Shown one piece after another: positions 45,541 to 55,970 of a stretch of 64,000 bases of DNA. The first letter of the stretch is position 1. Every line of letters starts with the position of its first letter. The notes under the pieces are model-generated. The model ran no database searches, had not been told where the DNA came from, and worked only from the letters and a program-made list of their open reading frames with translations. Both the position numbers and the translations under genes were made by a program. Origin of the DNA: Eurosta solidaginis (taxonomy: Eukaryota > Arthropoda > Insecta > Diptera > Tephritidae); contig NC_090324.1 of the NCBI RefSeq assembly GCF_040869045.1, positions 52,791,346 to 52,855,345 on the forward strand, given 5' to 3'.

Positions 45541-45896
45541 GTGAAAATATTACTTGCACGTTTACATAGCGAGCCGCTTGATCCAAAACAGACGCCCGCT
45601 TGCAGCCGCACCTCGTTGTGGACAGATGCTGCTGATGAAAGACCCCCTTTCTAGCCCTTAAACCGATTAGGCAGAGTGGCCTAGCCAGGTTGTCGCCTTC
45701 TCAAAATAGCTCACCACTAAACGGATGTTTAGTGGCTACCCAGATGATAATTGGCCGCAAGCGACCGGAAGTTGTGAGCTGCTTGAACCGCATGCAAAAG
45801 AATCGCTCTGGCCATTCCCAGGTTAATGGCGATCAGAAGCTTTCCCCACTTTCGTGGACCTTTACGCACGGCTCCACCCTCATAACGTGTCACTAA
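45541..45896 (-). other. GC-rich stretch, probable 5' part of LINE-D
   Basis: Unusually GC-rich for this window (CACATCCCGCTCAGCGGGGG, GCCGCACCTCG, CCTTTACGCACGGCTCC). It joins LINE-D directly at the RT, so it may be LINE-D 5' sequence brought next to the RT by an internal deletion. No sustained ORF. Confidence 0.4.
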
Positions 45897-46035
45897 ATGA
45901 ACTAAATAGAATGAGAATAATAGGCAATTAAATAAAGACTAAAAAATAAAATAATTAAAAAAATTTGTATAAGTTAAACGGTTTTATTGAAAACAATACT
46001 AACATTAAGTAATAATAGTACTAAAAGCTACAAAA
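45890..46035 (+). repeat. T-repeat copy 4 with preceding tail
   Basis: GTCACTAAATGAACTAAATA to GTTAAACGGTTTTATTGAAA and on to ACTAAAAGCTA. It repeats 41143-41300 with small changes and is cut by a HINE-2 end. Confidence 0.65.
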
Positions 46036-46209
46036 AACAAGTAAGGGTGCGACTATCTTCGGCTGTGCCGAAGACTTCATGCCTTTCATGAATCGGGCTG
46101 AAAAATAACATTATCTCATTCGTAATATCCAAATAATCGGCTGTGTGATATGAAATATATAGTGAACAGATATACATACCTTAGCGATTTTTAAGGTAAA
46201 TATAAAATA
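46036..46209 (-). mobile_element. HINE-2 3' end fragment
   Basis: CAAGTAAGGGTGCGAC, a perfect 8-bp stem TCTTCGGC-TGT-GCCGAAGA, and TGCCTTTCATGAATCGGGC. It stops after about 170 bp where another HINE-2 end begins. Confidence 0.7.
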
Positions 46210-46379
46210 AACAAGTAAGGACGGGACTGTCTTCGCCTGTGTCGAAGACTTTATACATTTCATGAATGGGGCTGAAAAATAATCTTATCACATTCGTAAT
46301 CTCCAAATAATGCGCTGTAAAGATAAGAAATATATAGTGAACAGATGTACATACTTAAACGATTTTAAGATAAATATAA
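46210..46379 (-). mobile_element. Second HINE-2 3' end fragment
   Basis: CAAGTAAGGACGGGAC, then the stem GTCTTCG..CGAAGAC and TACATTTCATGAATGGGGC. It stops at a HINE-1 end. Confidence 0.7.
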
Positions 46380-46603
46380 ACAAGTAAGGAAGGCTAAGTT
46401 CGGGTGTAACCGAACATTACATACTCAGTTGAGAGATGTGGAGACAAAGTAAGGGAAAATCACCCTGTTGTAAAAAGAACCTAGGGTAACCCTGCAATGT
46501 GTTTGTATGACATGTGTATCAACTGGAAGGTATTAAAGAGTATTTTAAGAGAGAGTAGGCCATAGTTCTATAGATGGACGCCATTTAGGGATATCGACAT
46601 AAT
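46380..46603 (-). mobile_element. HINE-1 copy F, hairpin end
   Basis: CAAGTAAGGAAGGCTAAG, the hairpin GTTCGGGTGTAACCGAAC, ACTCAGTTGAGAGAT and most of one minisatellite unit. LINE-A then interrupts it at GACATAA; it resumes at 50605 with the next bases of the unit (GGTGGACCAGG). Confidence 0.8.
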
Positions 46604-46632
46604 TGTGCAGTCAATCAATCGTCGTCGAGTGC

Positions 46633-46639
46633 AGACGTG
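46633..46639 (+). promoter_or_regulatory. Possible internal promoter element of LINE-A
   Basis: AGACGTG about 25-30 bases from the element start fits the downstream promoter element RGACGTG of fly LINEs; GCAGTC at 46607 could be an initiator. The spacing is about three bases short of the usual +28 if A of CAGTC is +1. Confidence 0.35.
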
Positions 46640-46686
46640 TTTTTCGATCGCTCTCGCTGTGCGTAATATTTTAGTACGTTTTCATA

Positions 46687-47648
46687 ATGTCTAACTGCAT
46701 TAAATGCAAATCTAAATGTTCAGCCAACGACCACCTTGCGTGTGATATTTGTTGTTCAAAAACACACCTAAAGTGCACTAAACTGAATTCAAATTGTTTA
46801 AACGTAATATCCACAAACAAAAATATTGTGTTTAAATGTGACAAGTGTTGTAACAAAATTGCTCCATTTAGCAAAGAGAAACTTGATGATGCGCTTAATA
46901 ATATAAATCAACTTAACGATTTCGTTCAAGCCTTCATAAATATACATAATGATAATATGCCCACCAACAATACTGGTGTTAATAGCAGAAGTATCACGAC
47001 ACGATCACAAGCAAAGGTGACTGAACTTGCTGCTAAACAAACAAGTGAGCAAATTTCTTCGCCTTTGCCTTCCAACGTAACAACTGATAACAACAAACAG
47101 AACTCGAGCGCAGTAAATTCTTCGGATGTTCTACCTCAAGCCGCTGTCGAGGATGTTGCTAGTGTTTCTTATGCAAATGCAGTTAAAACTAACGCTGCTA
47201 CTGCGAGCGCAACTTTTCCTACCAAGCAAGCTGAATATATACAACGCGAAGAAGAACAATGCGAAAAATAAAAACAATAAAAACAAACACACTGTTATTA
47301 TCGGTTCGAACATAAACAATGAGTTGGATGTTGCTGTTCGATTTAAATGGATTCACTTGTCGTCTTTCAAACCAACTGTTACCGCTGACAGCATACTGGA
47401 TTATGTTTGTAAAAAAACAAATGTGGATAAGAATTCTTTGCGGTGCTTTAAATTAGTAAAAAAAAATCGCCGATAGTGATAGTAGCAATAATACCGAAAA
47501 GGCTTCTCCCAACAGAATAAGCTTTAAACTGGGTATTTATGAATCTCAGTATGAATCATTGTTTAATGCTAAGTTGTGGCCTAACAATGTAAGGGTCCAA
47601 CCATTTCGGGGTTTTCGACCCTCCAAACCAAGTGTCCAAGAACAATGA
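46687..47648 (+). pseudogene. LINE-A ORF1, PHD-like finger protein
   Basis: The ATG at 46687 opens 194 codons to 47271. The N-terminus has a Cys/His cluster CIKCKSKCSANDHLACDIC, then THLKC and FKCDKCC, a PHD-like zinc finger, followed by a Ser/Thr/Asn-rich low-complexity region (about residues 95-190). A frameshift near 47260 moves to another frame that reads TVIIGSNINNELDVAVRFKW and VTADSILDYVCKKTNVDKNS, and a second shift near 47465 leads to the stop at 47646-47648. The later part looks like an RRM/CTD-type ORF1 fold. It likely bound element RNA. Confidence 0.7.
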
Positions 47649-47679
47649 CAACCACAATGCGTCTACTTCTTCAACTAAC

Positions 47680-48501
47680 ATGACATCAAAGTATACAATG
47701 TATTATCACAACGTCAGCGGCATGCGAACAAAATCAACGCAATTTCGGCGTAACGTATGTGCTCATGATTATGATATTGTTGTGATATGTGAAACGTGGT
47801 TAAATCAACATATTTCATCCTGTGAATTTTTTGATGATTACTACCATGTTTATCGCTTGGATCGTTGTCCTGAAATTTCAGGGCTTGAGCGTGGCGGTGG
47901 AGTGCTGATTGCTATTAGAAATGACTTGTGCAGTAGTAATGTGGATCTTAACTCATATGGGAATAAGATTGAACAGATCTGTGTTAAAGTTAAATTTTCT
48001 AAATCAAAATGTATTTTCATTGTATTGTCTTATATTCCTCCCAATAGTACTATTGATGTTTATGAAAAGCATTTATCCAACCTAATCTTGGTATACAATA
48101 ATTTAACTCAATTCGATGAACTTATTTACCTTGGTGACTTTAATTTAGGTAATATTGAATGGATATCCACTGATAATTTAACCTCACCATCCAATTTGAG
48201 ATCAGATATCGATATACTGTTTGTGAGCAATATATTATCTTATAACTTAAATCAAATTAATTCTATTGTTAATTATTTAAATCGCTTTTTAGACCTAGTT
48301 TTTATTTCTGCTGATTTGAATTCTTCTTGTGGGGAATGCATTGCACCATTATTAAATAATAGTATTCATCACAAAGCACTAATCATAGAATTTCAATTCT
48401 ACGAATTCGATAAGAACGTCGTTGATGATACCAAGTCATATAACTATAATAAAGCAGATGTTACTGGAATTAGTAATTATCTTAATAATGTTGACTGGTA
48501 A
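47680..48501 (+). pseudogene. LINE-A ORF2, endonuclease part, ended by a premature stop
   Basis: The ATG at 47680, 32 bases after the ORF1 stop, is the first in-frame ATG and begins MTSKYTMYYHNVSGMRTKS. The APE-type endonuclease shows the N-terminal YHNVSGMRTK, a metal-binding VICETWL (about residue 40), GGGVLIAIRNDL, the GDFN box (YLGDFNLGNIEW), DLVFIS and an HHKAL in place of the usual SDH. A TAA at 48499-48501 ends it; the RT continues in the same frame. In intact elements this domain nicks DNA to prime reverse transcription. Confidence 0.85.
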
Positions 48502-48564
48502 TTTCTAGACTCCCTAGATGATCCACAATTATTATACAGCAAGATAACCCAGATATTTACTCTT

Positions 48565-50529
48565 ATGATTTCAAATTTTGTTCCTAAACATAAATTAAGG
48601 TCCAACAATAAGCCTCCTTGGTTCAATCACAGATTGTGTCACCTCAAAAATTTAAAAAATAAAGCCTACAAAAAGTATAAAACAACGGCTTCAGAGGCCG
48701 ACCATTCAGTCTTCATCCGTCTAAGAAAGGACTTTGATTGTTTGAATAATTTTCTCTACAAGCAACATATGTTTAGAATTGAATCCAACTTGAGACAAAA
48801 TCCTAAAAGTTTTTGGCAATACATCAACACGAAACGAAAAAGTTGTGGGTTTCCAACTTCCCTGTCCTACGATGGTACTGTATCCGACAACATAGTTGAT
48901 TCTTGTAATCTCTTCGCAAATTTTTTTCAAAAAGTGTATGAAGTTCATGCACCTAGTGACTATGCAACGCCAAATGCCTTGACATTGGATCAAGTTGATG
49001 GCTTTAGCGTCTCGCCACAGGATGTTGCGAACGCAATATCTATTCTAAAAAACAGCTCAAAAGCTGATCACGAGGGGTTTCCTCCAATATTTTTCAGGCT
49101 ACTTAACTCAATCATATCTACTCCCATCGCTAAATTATTCAATAAGTGCTTAAGTAAAGGTATCTTTTTAGACTCTTGGAAGCTTTGCACAATATTGCCA
49201 GTCTACAAATCGGGTAACCGAAATGACGTATCTAACTATAGACCCATTGTGAAACAAAGTAATTTTGCAAAAATCTTCGATCACGTGGTCAAAGCTAAAC
49301 TGTACGATCACGTTCAATCATATATCTCTATACATCAACACGGATTTGTCCCCTCGAGATCAACTTGCTCAAATCTGGTCTTAATTACAAACAAAATAGT
49401 TAACGCCTTCGAGAGCCAAGCACAGTTAGATGTAGTTTACACTGACTTTTCTAAGGCATTCGACAAGGTAGACCACTCCATTCTCTTGGAAAAACTCAAA
49501 GCATTCGGCATTAACGGAAATCTTCTAGATTTTTTCTCAAGTTTTCTTATGGGACGAAAACTTTTCGTCCAAATGGAATCCGCTAGATCTCAAACTTACA
49601 TACATGCTTGGTCAGGTATCCCCCAAGGTACACATCTTGGGCCTCTCCTCTTTTTACTATTTATTAATGACCTTCCTGATCAATTTTCAACTGCGGATTG
49701 TCTTATGTTTGCGGATGATGTTAAATTATTCCTAAAAATTCAAAATACAATTGACTGTTCTAGTCTTCAGTCTGATCTAAATAATCTTTCTAATTGGTGT
49801 ATATTAAATCATCTCCATCTAAATGTTAGTAAATGTTGCGTCATCATGTTTGCTAAAAAGTCTATGACAGTGACTTGCGACTATGTACTAAATGGACAAA
49901 AATTGTGCCGTAAAGATACTATTAAGGATCTAGGGGTTATTTTCGACTCTAGGTTGACCTTTTCCAACCATGTAGACCATGTGGTGTCGAAGTCTTTTTC
50001 TATGATTGGTTTTATACGCAGAAACACTGTGGATTTTGTTGACCCACTTACTCTCAAAGCGCTGTACATATCTTTAGTGCGTAGTCAATTAGACTATTGC
50101 TGTATAATTTGGAACCCTTACTATCAAAATCTTACTTCTATAATTGAAAAGGTGCAAAGGGTGTTCACTAGAATGGCTTTGCGTCCTCTGTCGTGGCCTG
50201 ATGGGCTTCCAAACTATATTGGCAGACGCAAGTTGCTAGGTCTACAAAGTTTGGAAGAGAGAAGGTCTTATTTTTCTATTATTTTTGTGTATAATGTGAT
50301 GAATTCTAGAATCAACTGTGAACTCATTTCTAATTTAATACATGTTCACTCATCAAGTCTTAATTTAAGGACAACTCGTTTATTCGATGTAACTTTTCAC
50401 GCAACCAACTATGGTTTCAATGAGCCACTCACAAGATGCGTTCGAATATGCAATTCGTATGCTAAAAATTTGAATTTCAGTTTAGAGATAAGTAGATTTA
50501 AGACTAGTCTCTTTATACTTTTTAATTAA
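48565..50529 (+). CDS. LINE-A ORF2, reverse transcriptase part
   Basis: 654 codons open, same frame as 47680-48501; only the TAA at 48499 separates them, so ORF2 would be about 949 codons. The listed ATG is internal to the domain linker. RT motifs in order are WKLCTILPVYKSGNRNDVSN (about 205-224), HGFVPSRSTCSNL (259), VYTDFSKAFDKVDHSIL (291), SGIPQGTHLGPLLFLLFIND (350) and the catalytic FADD (382-385). The thumb SLVRSQLDYCCIIWNPYYQ follows. Both catalytic Asp are present. It ends 75 bases before the (AAAT)n tail. Confidence 0.9.
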   Translation: MISNFVPKHKLRSNNKPPWFNHRLCHLKNLKNKAYKKYKTTASEADHSVFIRLRKDFDCLNNFLYKQHMFRIESNLRQNPKSFWQYINTKRKSCGFPTSLSYDGTVSDNIVDSCNLFANFFQKVYEVHAPSDYATPNALTLDQVDGFSVSPQDVANAISILKNSSKADHEGFPPIFFRLLNSIISTPIAKLFNKCLSKGIFLDSWKLCTILPVYKSGNRNDVSNYRPIVKQSNFAKIFDHVVKAKLYDHVQSYISIHQHGFVPSRSTCSNLVLITNKIVNAFESQAQLDVVYTDFSKAFDKVDHSILLEKLKAFGINGNLLDFFSSFLMGRKLFVQMESARSQTYIHAWSGIPQGTHLGPLLFLLFINDLPDQFSTADCLMFADDVKLFLKIQNTIDCSSLQSDLNNLSNWCILNHLHLNVSKCCVIMFAKKSMTVTCDYVLNGQKLCRKDTIKDLGVIFDSRLTFSNHVDHVVSKSFSMIGFIRRNTVDFVDPLTLKALYISLVRSQLDYCCIIWNPYYQNLTSIIEKVQRVFTRMALRPLSWPDGLPNYIGRRKLLGLQSLEERRSYFSIIFVYNVMNSRINCELISNLIHVHSSSLNLRTTRLFDVTFHATNYGFNEPLTRCVRICNSYAKNLNFSLEISRFKTSLFILFN

Positions 50530-50559
50530 TGAGTCTGTTAGAACTATTCGGTAGACAAT

Positions 50560-50561
50560 AA

Positions 50562-50604
<43 letters not shown>
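50560..50604 (+). repeat. (AAAT)n microsatellite tail of LINE-A
   Basis: About eleven AAAT units that merge into the target at AAAGGTGG. It marks the 3' end of the retroposed copy. Confidence 0.85.
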
Positions 50605-52219
50605 AGGTGGACCAGGCCTGACTCTAGAATTTGTTTGTACGATATGGGTATCAAATGAAATGTGTTAATGATAATTTTAAAAGGGAGTGCGCCTAAGTTC
50701 TATAGGTGGACGCCTTTTCGAGATATCGCCATAAAGGTGGACCAGGGGTGACTCTAGAATTTATTTTGTACGACATGGGTATCAAATGAAAGGTGTTAAT
50801 GAGTATTTTAAGAGGGCGTGGGCCTTAGTTCTATAGGTGGACGCCTATTCGAGATATCGCCATAAAGGTGGACCAGGGGTGACTCTAGAATTTGTTTGTA
50901 CAATATAGGTATCAAATGAAAGTGTTAATGAGTATTTTAAAAGTGCGTGGGCCTTAGCTCTATAGGTGGCCGCCTTTTCGAGATATCGCCATAAAGGTGG
51001 ACCAGGGGTGACTCTAGAATTTGTTTTTACGATATGGATATCAAATGAAAGGTGTTAATGAGTATTTTAAAAGGGCGTGGGTCTTAGTTCTATAGGTGGA
51101 CGCCTTTTCAAGATATCGCCATAAAGGTGGACCAGAGGTGACTCTAGAATTTGTTTGTACGATATGGGTATCAAATGAAAGGTGTTAATGAGTATTTTAA
51201 AAGGGAGTGGGCCTTAGTTCTATAGGTGGATGCCTTTTCGAGATATCGCCATAAAGGTGGGTCAGGGGTGACTCTAGAATTATGGTTATCAAATGAAAGG
51301 TGCTAATGTGTATTTTAAAAAGGAGTGGGCCTTAGTTCTATATGTGGACACCTGTTCGAGATATCGCCATAAGCGTGGACCAGGGGTGACTCTAGAATGT
51401 GTTTGTACGATATGGGTATAACATTAAAGTTATTAATGAGGGTTTTAAAAGAGAGTGGCCCTTAGTTGTATATGTCAAGGCGTTTTCGAGATATCGACCA
51501 AAATGTGGACCAGGGTGATCCAGAACATCATCTGTCGGGTACCGCTAATTTATTTATATATGTAATACCACGAACAGTATTCCTTTCAAGATTCTAAGGG
51601 CTTTTGATTTCGGCCTGCAAAACTTTTTCATTTTCTTCTACTTAATATGGTAGGTGTCACACCCATTTTACCAAGTTTTTTTCTAAAGTTATATTTTGCG
51701 TCAATAGACCAACACAATTACCATGTTTCATCCCTCTTTTCGTATTTGGTATATAATTATGGCATTTTTTCATTTTTCGTAATTTTCGATATCGAAAATA
51801 TGGGCGTGGTCATAGTCGGATTTCGACCATTTTTTACACCAATACAAAGTGAGTTCAGATAAGTACGTGAACTGAGTTTAGTAAAGATATATCGATTTTT
51901 GTTCAAGTTATCGTGTTAACGGCCGAGCGAAAGGACAGACGGCCGACTATGTATAAAAACTGGGCATGGCTTCAACCGATTTCGCCCTTTTTCACAGAAA
52001 AAAGTTACCGTCCTAGAATCTAAGACTCTACCAAATTTTACAAGGATTGGTAAATTTTTGTTCGACTTATGGCATTAAAAGTATCCTAGACAAATTAAAG
52101 GAAAAAGGGCGGAGCCACGCCCATTTTGAAATTTTCTTTTAATTTTGTATTTTGTTGCAACATATCATTACTGGATTTGAATGTTGACATAATTTACTTA
52201 CATACTGTAAAGTTAATAT
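50605..52219 (-). mobile_element. HINE-1 copy F, remainder, truncated in the core
   Basis: Continues the minisatellite (50605 to about 51540, seven units) and half of the core, to TACATACTGTAAAG near 52214. There the sequence flips into copy G, with the distal core and subterminal end of F missing. Confidence 0.8.
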
Positions 52220-53256
52220 CTTTGAGTTGAGCAGAGCTCACAGGGTATATTAACTTTGATTGCATAACGGTTGGTTGTACAGGTGTAAAGGAATCGAGAT
52301 AGATATAGACTTCCATATATCAAAATCATAAGTATCGAACAAATAATTTGATTGAGCCATGTCCATCCGTCCGTCTGTCCGTTAACACGATAACTTGAGT
52401 AAATTTTGAGGTATCTTGATGAAATTTGGTATGTAGGTTCCTGGACACTCATCTCAGGTCGCTATTTAAAATGAACGATATCGGACTATAAACACGCCCA
52501 CTTTTTCGATATCGAAAATTCCGAAAAACCGAAAAAGTACGATAATTCATTACCAAAGATGTATAAAGCGATGAAACTTGGTAGGTGAGTTGAACTTATG
52601 ACGCAGAATAGAAAATTAGTAAAGTTTTGGACAATTAGCGTGGCACCGCCCACTTTTAAAAGATAGTAATTTAGAAGTTTTACAAGGTGTAATTTGGCAG
52701 TCGTTGAAGATATCATGATGAAATTTGGCAGGAACATTACCCCTATTACTCTATTATGCATAATAAAAATTAGCAAAATCGGAGAACGACCACGCCCACA
52801 TACAAAAAAAAAAATTGTAAAGTCAAATTAAAAAAAAAAAACCTAATATCTTAACAGTATATAAGTAAATTATGTCGACATTCAAAACCAGTAATGATAT
52901 GGTTCAACAAAATACAAAAATAAAAGAAAATTTCAAAAGGGGCGTGGCTCCGACCTTTTTCATTTAATTTGTCTAGAATACTTTTAATGCCATAGGTCGA
53001 ACAAAAATTGAGCAATCCTTCTGAAATTTGGTGGGGGCATAGATTATATGACGCTGGTCGACCTTTAGAACTATGGCCCACTCCCTTTTAAAATACTCTT
53101 TAATACCTTCCATTTGATACCCATGTCATACAAACAAATTCCAGGGTTACCCTAGGTTCATTTTCTTACATGTTGATTTTCCCTTATTTTGTCTCCAAGG
53201 CTCTCAGCTAAGTATGTAATGTTCGGTTACACCCGAACTTAGCCTTCCTTACTTGT
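52220..53256 (+). mobile_element. HINE-1 copy G, inverted, short form
   Basis: Opposite orientation to A-F. It starts GAGTTGAGCAGAGCTCACAG, runs through the core and ends AATGTTCGGTTACACCCGAA CTTAGCC and TTACTTGTT at 53249-53257. Only about one minisatellite unit remains (53055-53150). Its 3' end is joined to the interior of a HINE-2. Positions from 52874 on belong to the 6981-bp tandem duplication. Confidence 0.82.
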
Positions 53257-54261
53257 TATATTGGCAATTAAGGGAGAAATGGCTAAAAATCTTTCTATCC
53301 GAACGATCGGTTGAATGGGATATATATTATATATAGCTCCGATCGAAATGATTTTTGCATGAAATATTCTATGATATATTAGAATAAATATCACCAAGTT
53401 TAAGGTTTTTATATTGGAAATTAAGGGAGAAATTTCCAAATATCTTTCTGTCTTAACGATCGGTTGTATGGGATATATACTATATATAGCTCCGATCAAA
53501 ATGATTTTTTCAGAAAATATTCTATGACACCGTGGTGTGATGGTAGCGTGCTCCGCCTAACACACCGTATGCCCTGGGTTCGCACCCCGGGCAAAACAAC
53601 ATAAAAAATTTTAGAAATAAGATTTTTAAATTAGAAGAACATTTTTTTAGCGGGGTCGCCCCTCGGCAGTGTTTGGCAAGCGCTCCGGGTGTATTTCTGC
53701 CATGAAAAGCTCTCAGTGAAAACTCATCTGCCTTGCAGATGCCTTTCGGAGTCGGCAGAAAACATGTAGGTCCCGTCCGGCCAATTTGTAGGGAAAATCA
53801 AGAGGAGCACGACGCAAATTGGAAGCGCGGCCTTAGATCTCTTCGGAGGTTATCGCGCCTTACATTTATTTTTTATTTATTTATATTAAAATATATATCA
53901 CCGAGTTTCGCGTTAATACTTTCTAAATTAAGGGAGAAATGGCTTAAAATCTTTCTATCTTAACGATCGGTTGTATGGGAGTTATATATTATATTGGTTC
54001 GAACCTACCGGATCCGACATATGTCTAATATAATACAAAAATACATTCTTGTGCAAAATTTCATTGAGATATCTCAAAATTTGGGGGAGTAGTTTGCGTT
54101 CAAACAGACAGACGGATGGACAGACGGACATGGCTTTATCAACTCAGTTCGTCGCCCTGATCAATTCGGTATACTTAATGGTGAGTATATCTTCTATATT
54201 TCTTAAAGTTATAAACATCGGACCAAAGTTAATATACTATTTCATGTTCATGAAAGTTATA
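53257..54261 (-). mobile_element. HINE-2 partial copy, carrying a SINE
   Basis: Enters within the interior (ATATTGGCAATTAAGGGAGA) and runs to GTTCATGAAAGTTATA. It has two or three units of the second repeat family and GACGGATGGACAGACGGACA. Its hairpin end is missing because HINE-1 copy G abuts it. A SINE lies at 53528-53882. Confidence 0.75.
53528..53882 (+). mobile_element. tRNA-derived SINE, second copy
   Basis: Starts CACCGTGGTGTGATGGTAGC, has the B box GGGTTCGCACCCCGGGC and the body GTCCCGTCCGGCCAATTTG, with a tail TTTATTTTTTATTTATTTAT. Same family as 16842-17214, about 90 percent alike by eye. A third copy at 60509-60863 is the duplicate of this one. Confidence 0.82.
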
Positions 54262-54729
54262 AAAATAGGTAGGTAATTTCTGTGAGGATGCGAAGTTTCA
54301 CGTTTTTTGTGGTCCGAATGTAAAAACTATGACCATGAATCACTTATTTAAGCAATATATGACGTAAGCGTAAGTATTTGATGAAAGTTGATGCTTTTAG
54401 CCATAAAAAAGTGTGCAGCAATGATATTTTATATGGGGTATATACTATATATACCACCGATCTCTATGATTTTTTCAGCCAACAATATTTGCTATATATG
54501 TAAGGATTTGGTGAAATTTGAAGCTTGTAGCTGTTAAAATGGGGCAGTAGTCACGAAAAGCTTCTTATCTGAACAATCGGTTGTGGGGGAAATAAGCTAT
54601 ATATATGATCGATCTCATCCATTTTTTCAGACAATAATATGCGGAATATACGAAAGCATTCTGTGTAGTTTGAAGCTTCAATCTGACAAATTGAGGAAGA
54701 TATATAAAAGGTTAAAAATGAATGAAAAG
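54262..54729. repeat. Further ~130-bp repeat family, HINE-like interior
   Basis: Three loose units around GGGGTATATACTATATATAC, CAATCGGTTGTGGGGGAAAT and ATTTTTTCAG. It resembles the HINE-2 repeat but is clearly diverged. No termini are recognised. It lies between the HINE-2 end and the GYP2 LTR. Confidence 0.5.
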
Positions 54730-55141
54730 TGTTGAGACGTTGATGAGTGAATTTCGAATGTGTCTTTATTCAAATATATCAGCTTATTTATATTAAATTA
54801 TTCTAAACATATTCTTACATACATATTTACATTTAAGCATACATACTTACATGCATAAATACCTTAAGCATACATACTTACATACAACTCGTCACAAAAT
54901 ATGTACCTACACATCTGTGTTGAGCTGCGCCTTCTATGGGAAATGCATACCATGCAAATTTGCTGGAATTCAAATTTGTTTGGTTGTGTGTTGTACACAT
55001 AACTGTTTTAATGGCTATGTCAGCATTAATTATCAAATGCACACTTATGTGTTGATGAACATTTAGACTATTTTTGTAGCAGGTTAGCATATTAGACTGA
55101 TTTAAATATTTGGGATTAAATTGTTGGCTGTTTACACTACA
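54730..55141 (-). repeat. GYP2 3' LTR
   Basis: Minus strand, TGTAGTGTAAACAGCCAACA to GTCTCAACA, about 412 bp. It carries ATATAAATAAGC and AATAAAG near its end. The start follows a purine tract AAAAAAGGGAGA (55142-55158). The other end is my best guess from the terminal CA, since the 5' LTR is not in the window. Confidence 0.65.
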
Positions 55142-55249
55142 TCTCCCTTTTTTTTTTCAGAATGCTTATGCATTTGGAGAATGCATGAGCATTCTATTAT
55201 TATAAATTAATTCTACTTTTGTATTTTATGTTTGTAGGTTGAACTTTTT

Positions 55250-55970
55250 CTTATTCTTCTAATTTAAGTCTATTTTTGTGTATTTTTATTTTCTTATTAT
55301 TTATGATATTGCTATCCTCTATGTTACTGAGATATTTTTGCTTATCCTCATTTCCTATCCTAGATGGGATTAAAGTGTCATTATTTTTATTATTAGTATT
55401 TTCTTCTTTATAGGGTGTTAGAGTAAACTTATTATATTCATCGAGTTCTTCTTCCTTATAGCGAATTAATGTAAAATTGTTGTTTTCATTGAATTTACTA
55501 CTCTGAAGGGCCCTTTATATCTATTATCTAACTTATGTCCTGATTCATTTTTTACTAGCACTACATCTCCTATATTTATTTCCTTATAGTGAATATTTTT
55601 ATCATAACTAATCTTTTGTTTTTCTTTAGCCTCTTTTACTAATTTAAAGGCTTTATCCTGTGCTATTTGTAACCTATATTTAATTTCTTTATCGTAAGCC
55701 TCATTCTTGTAAAAATTGGTAAGTCTGGGGTTTTTTGCCAAAGATCAATTCGAATGGACAATAGTTATGGACTGTAGATGGGGTAGTATTGTAACAGTAT
55801 GCAAAATATTTGAGATATTCATCCCAGTCATCTTTGTTAATGGATATGTATGAACGCACATATTCATTGAAAGTTCTATGGCTACGTTCAACAGTGCCTA
55901 AAGTTTGGTGGTGATACGGCGTAGATGTTTTGTGCTCAATATTGAGAAGTTTACATAGTTCTTCAAACAA
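55250..55970 (-). pseudogene. GYP2 integrase C-terminal part
   Basis: Minus strand in overlapping frames. 55970-55701 has TSTPYHHQTLGTVERSHRTF with the catalytic Glu, and YCYNTTPSTVHNYCPFELIF. 55741-55466 has QDKAFKLVKEAKEKQKISYD, INIGDVVLVKN and YKGPFRVV (GPF form of the GPY/F module). After another shift the C-terminus reads YKEEELDEYNKFTLTPYKEE and ends near 55250. Fusing of integrase and chain-end modules is as in 412/mdg1. Confidence 0.75.

Larger units (their letters stand above)
46604..50604 (+). mobile_element. LINE-A, near full-length non-LTR retrotransposon (CR1/jockey group)
   Basis: About 4.0 kb, plus strand, inserted in a HINE-1 minisatellite unit. It has a short 5' UTR, ORF1 with a PHD-like finger, ORF2 with endonuclease and RT, a very short 3' UTR and an (AAAT)n tail of about 45 bp (50560-50604). 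The intact 5' region and only one stop in ORF2 suggest recent activity. ORF1 has two frameshifts. The clade is given by ORF layout and RT style; the exact clade is uncertain. Confidence 0.88.

Noticed and set aside
54851..55090. Overlapping ORFs of about 70 codons on both strands in the GYP2 LTR (and 61832-62071)
   Set aside because: They lie within an LTR, have no domain and overlap each other on opposite strands.
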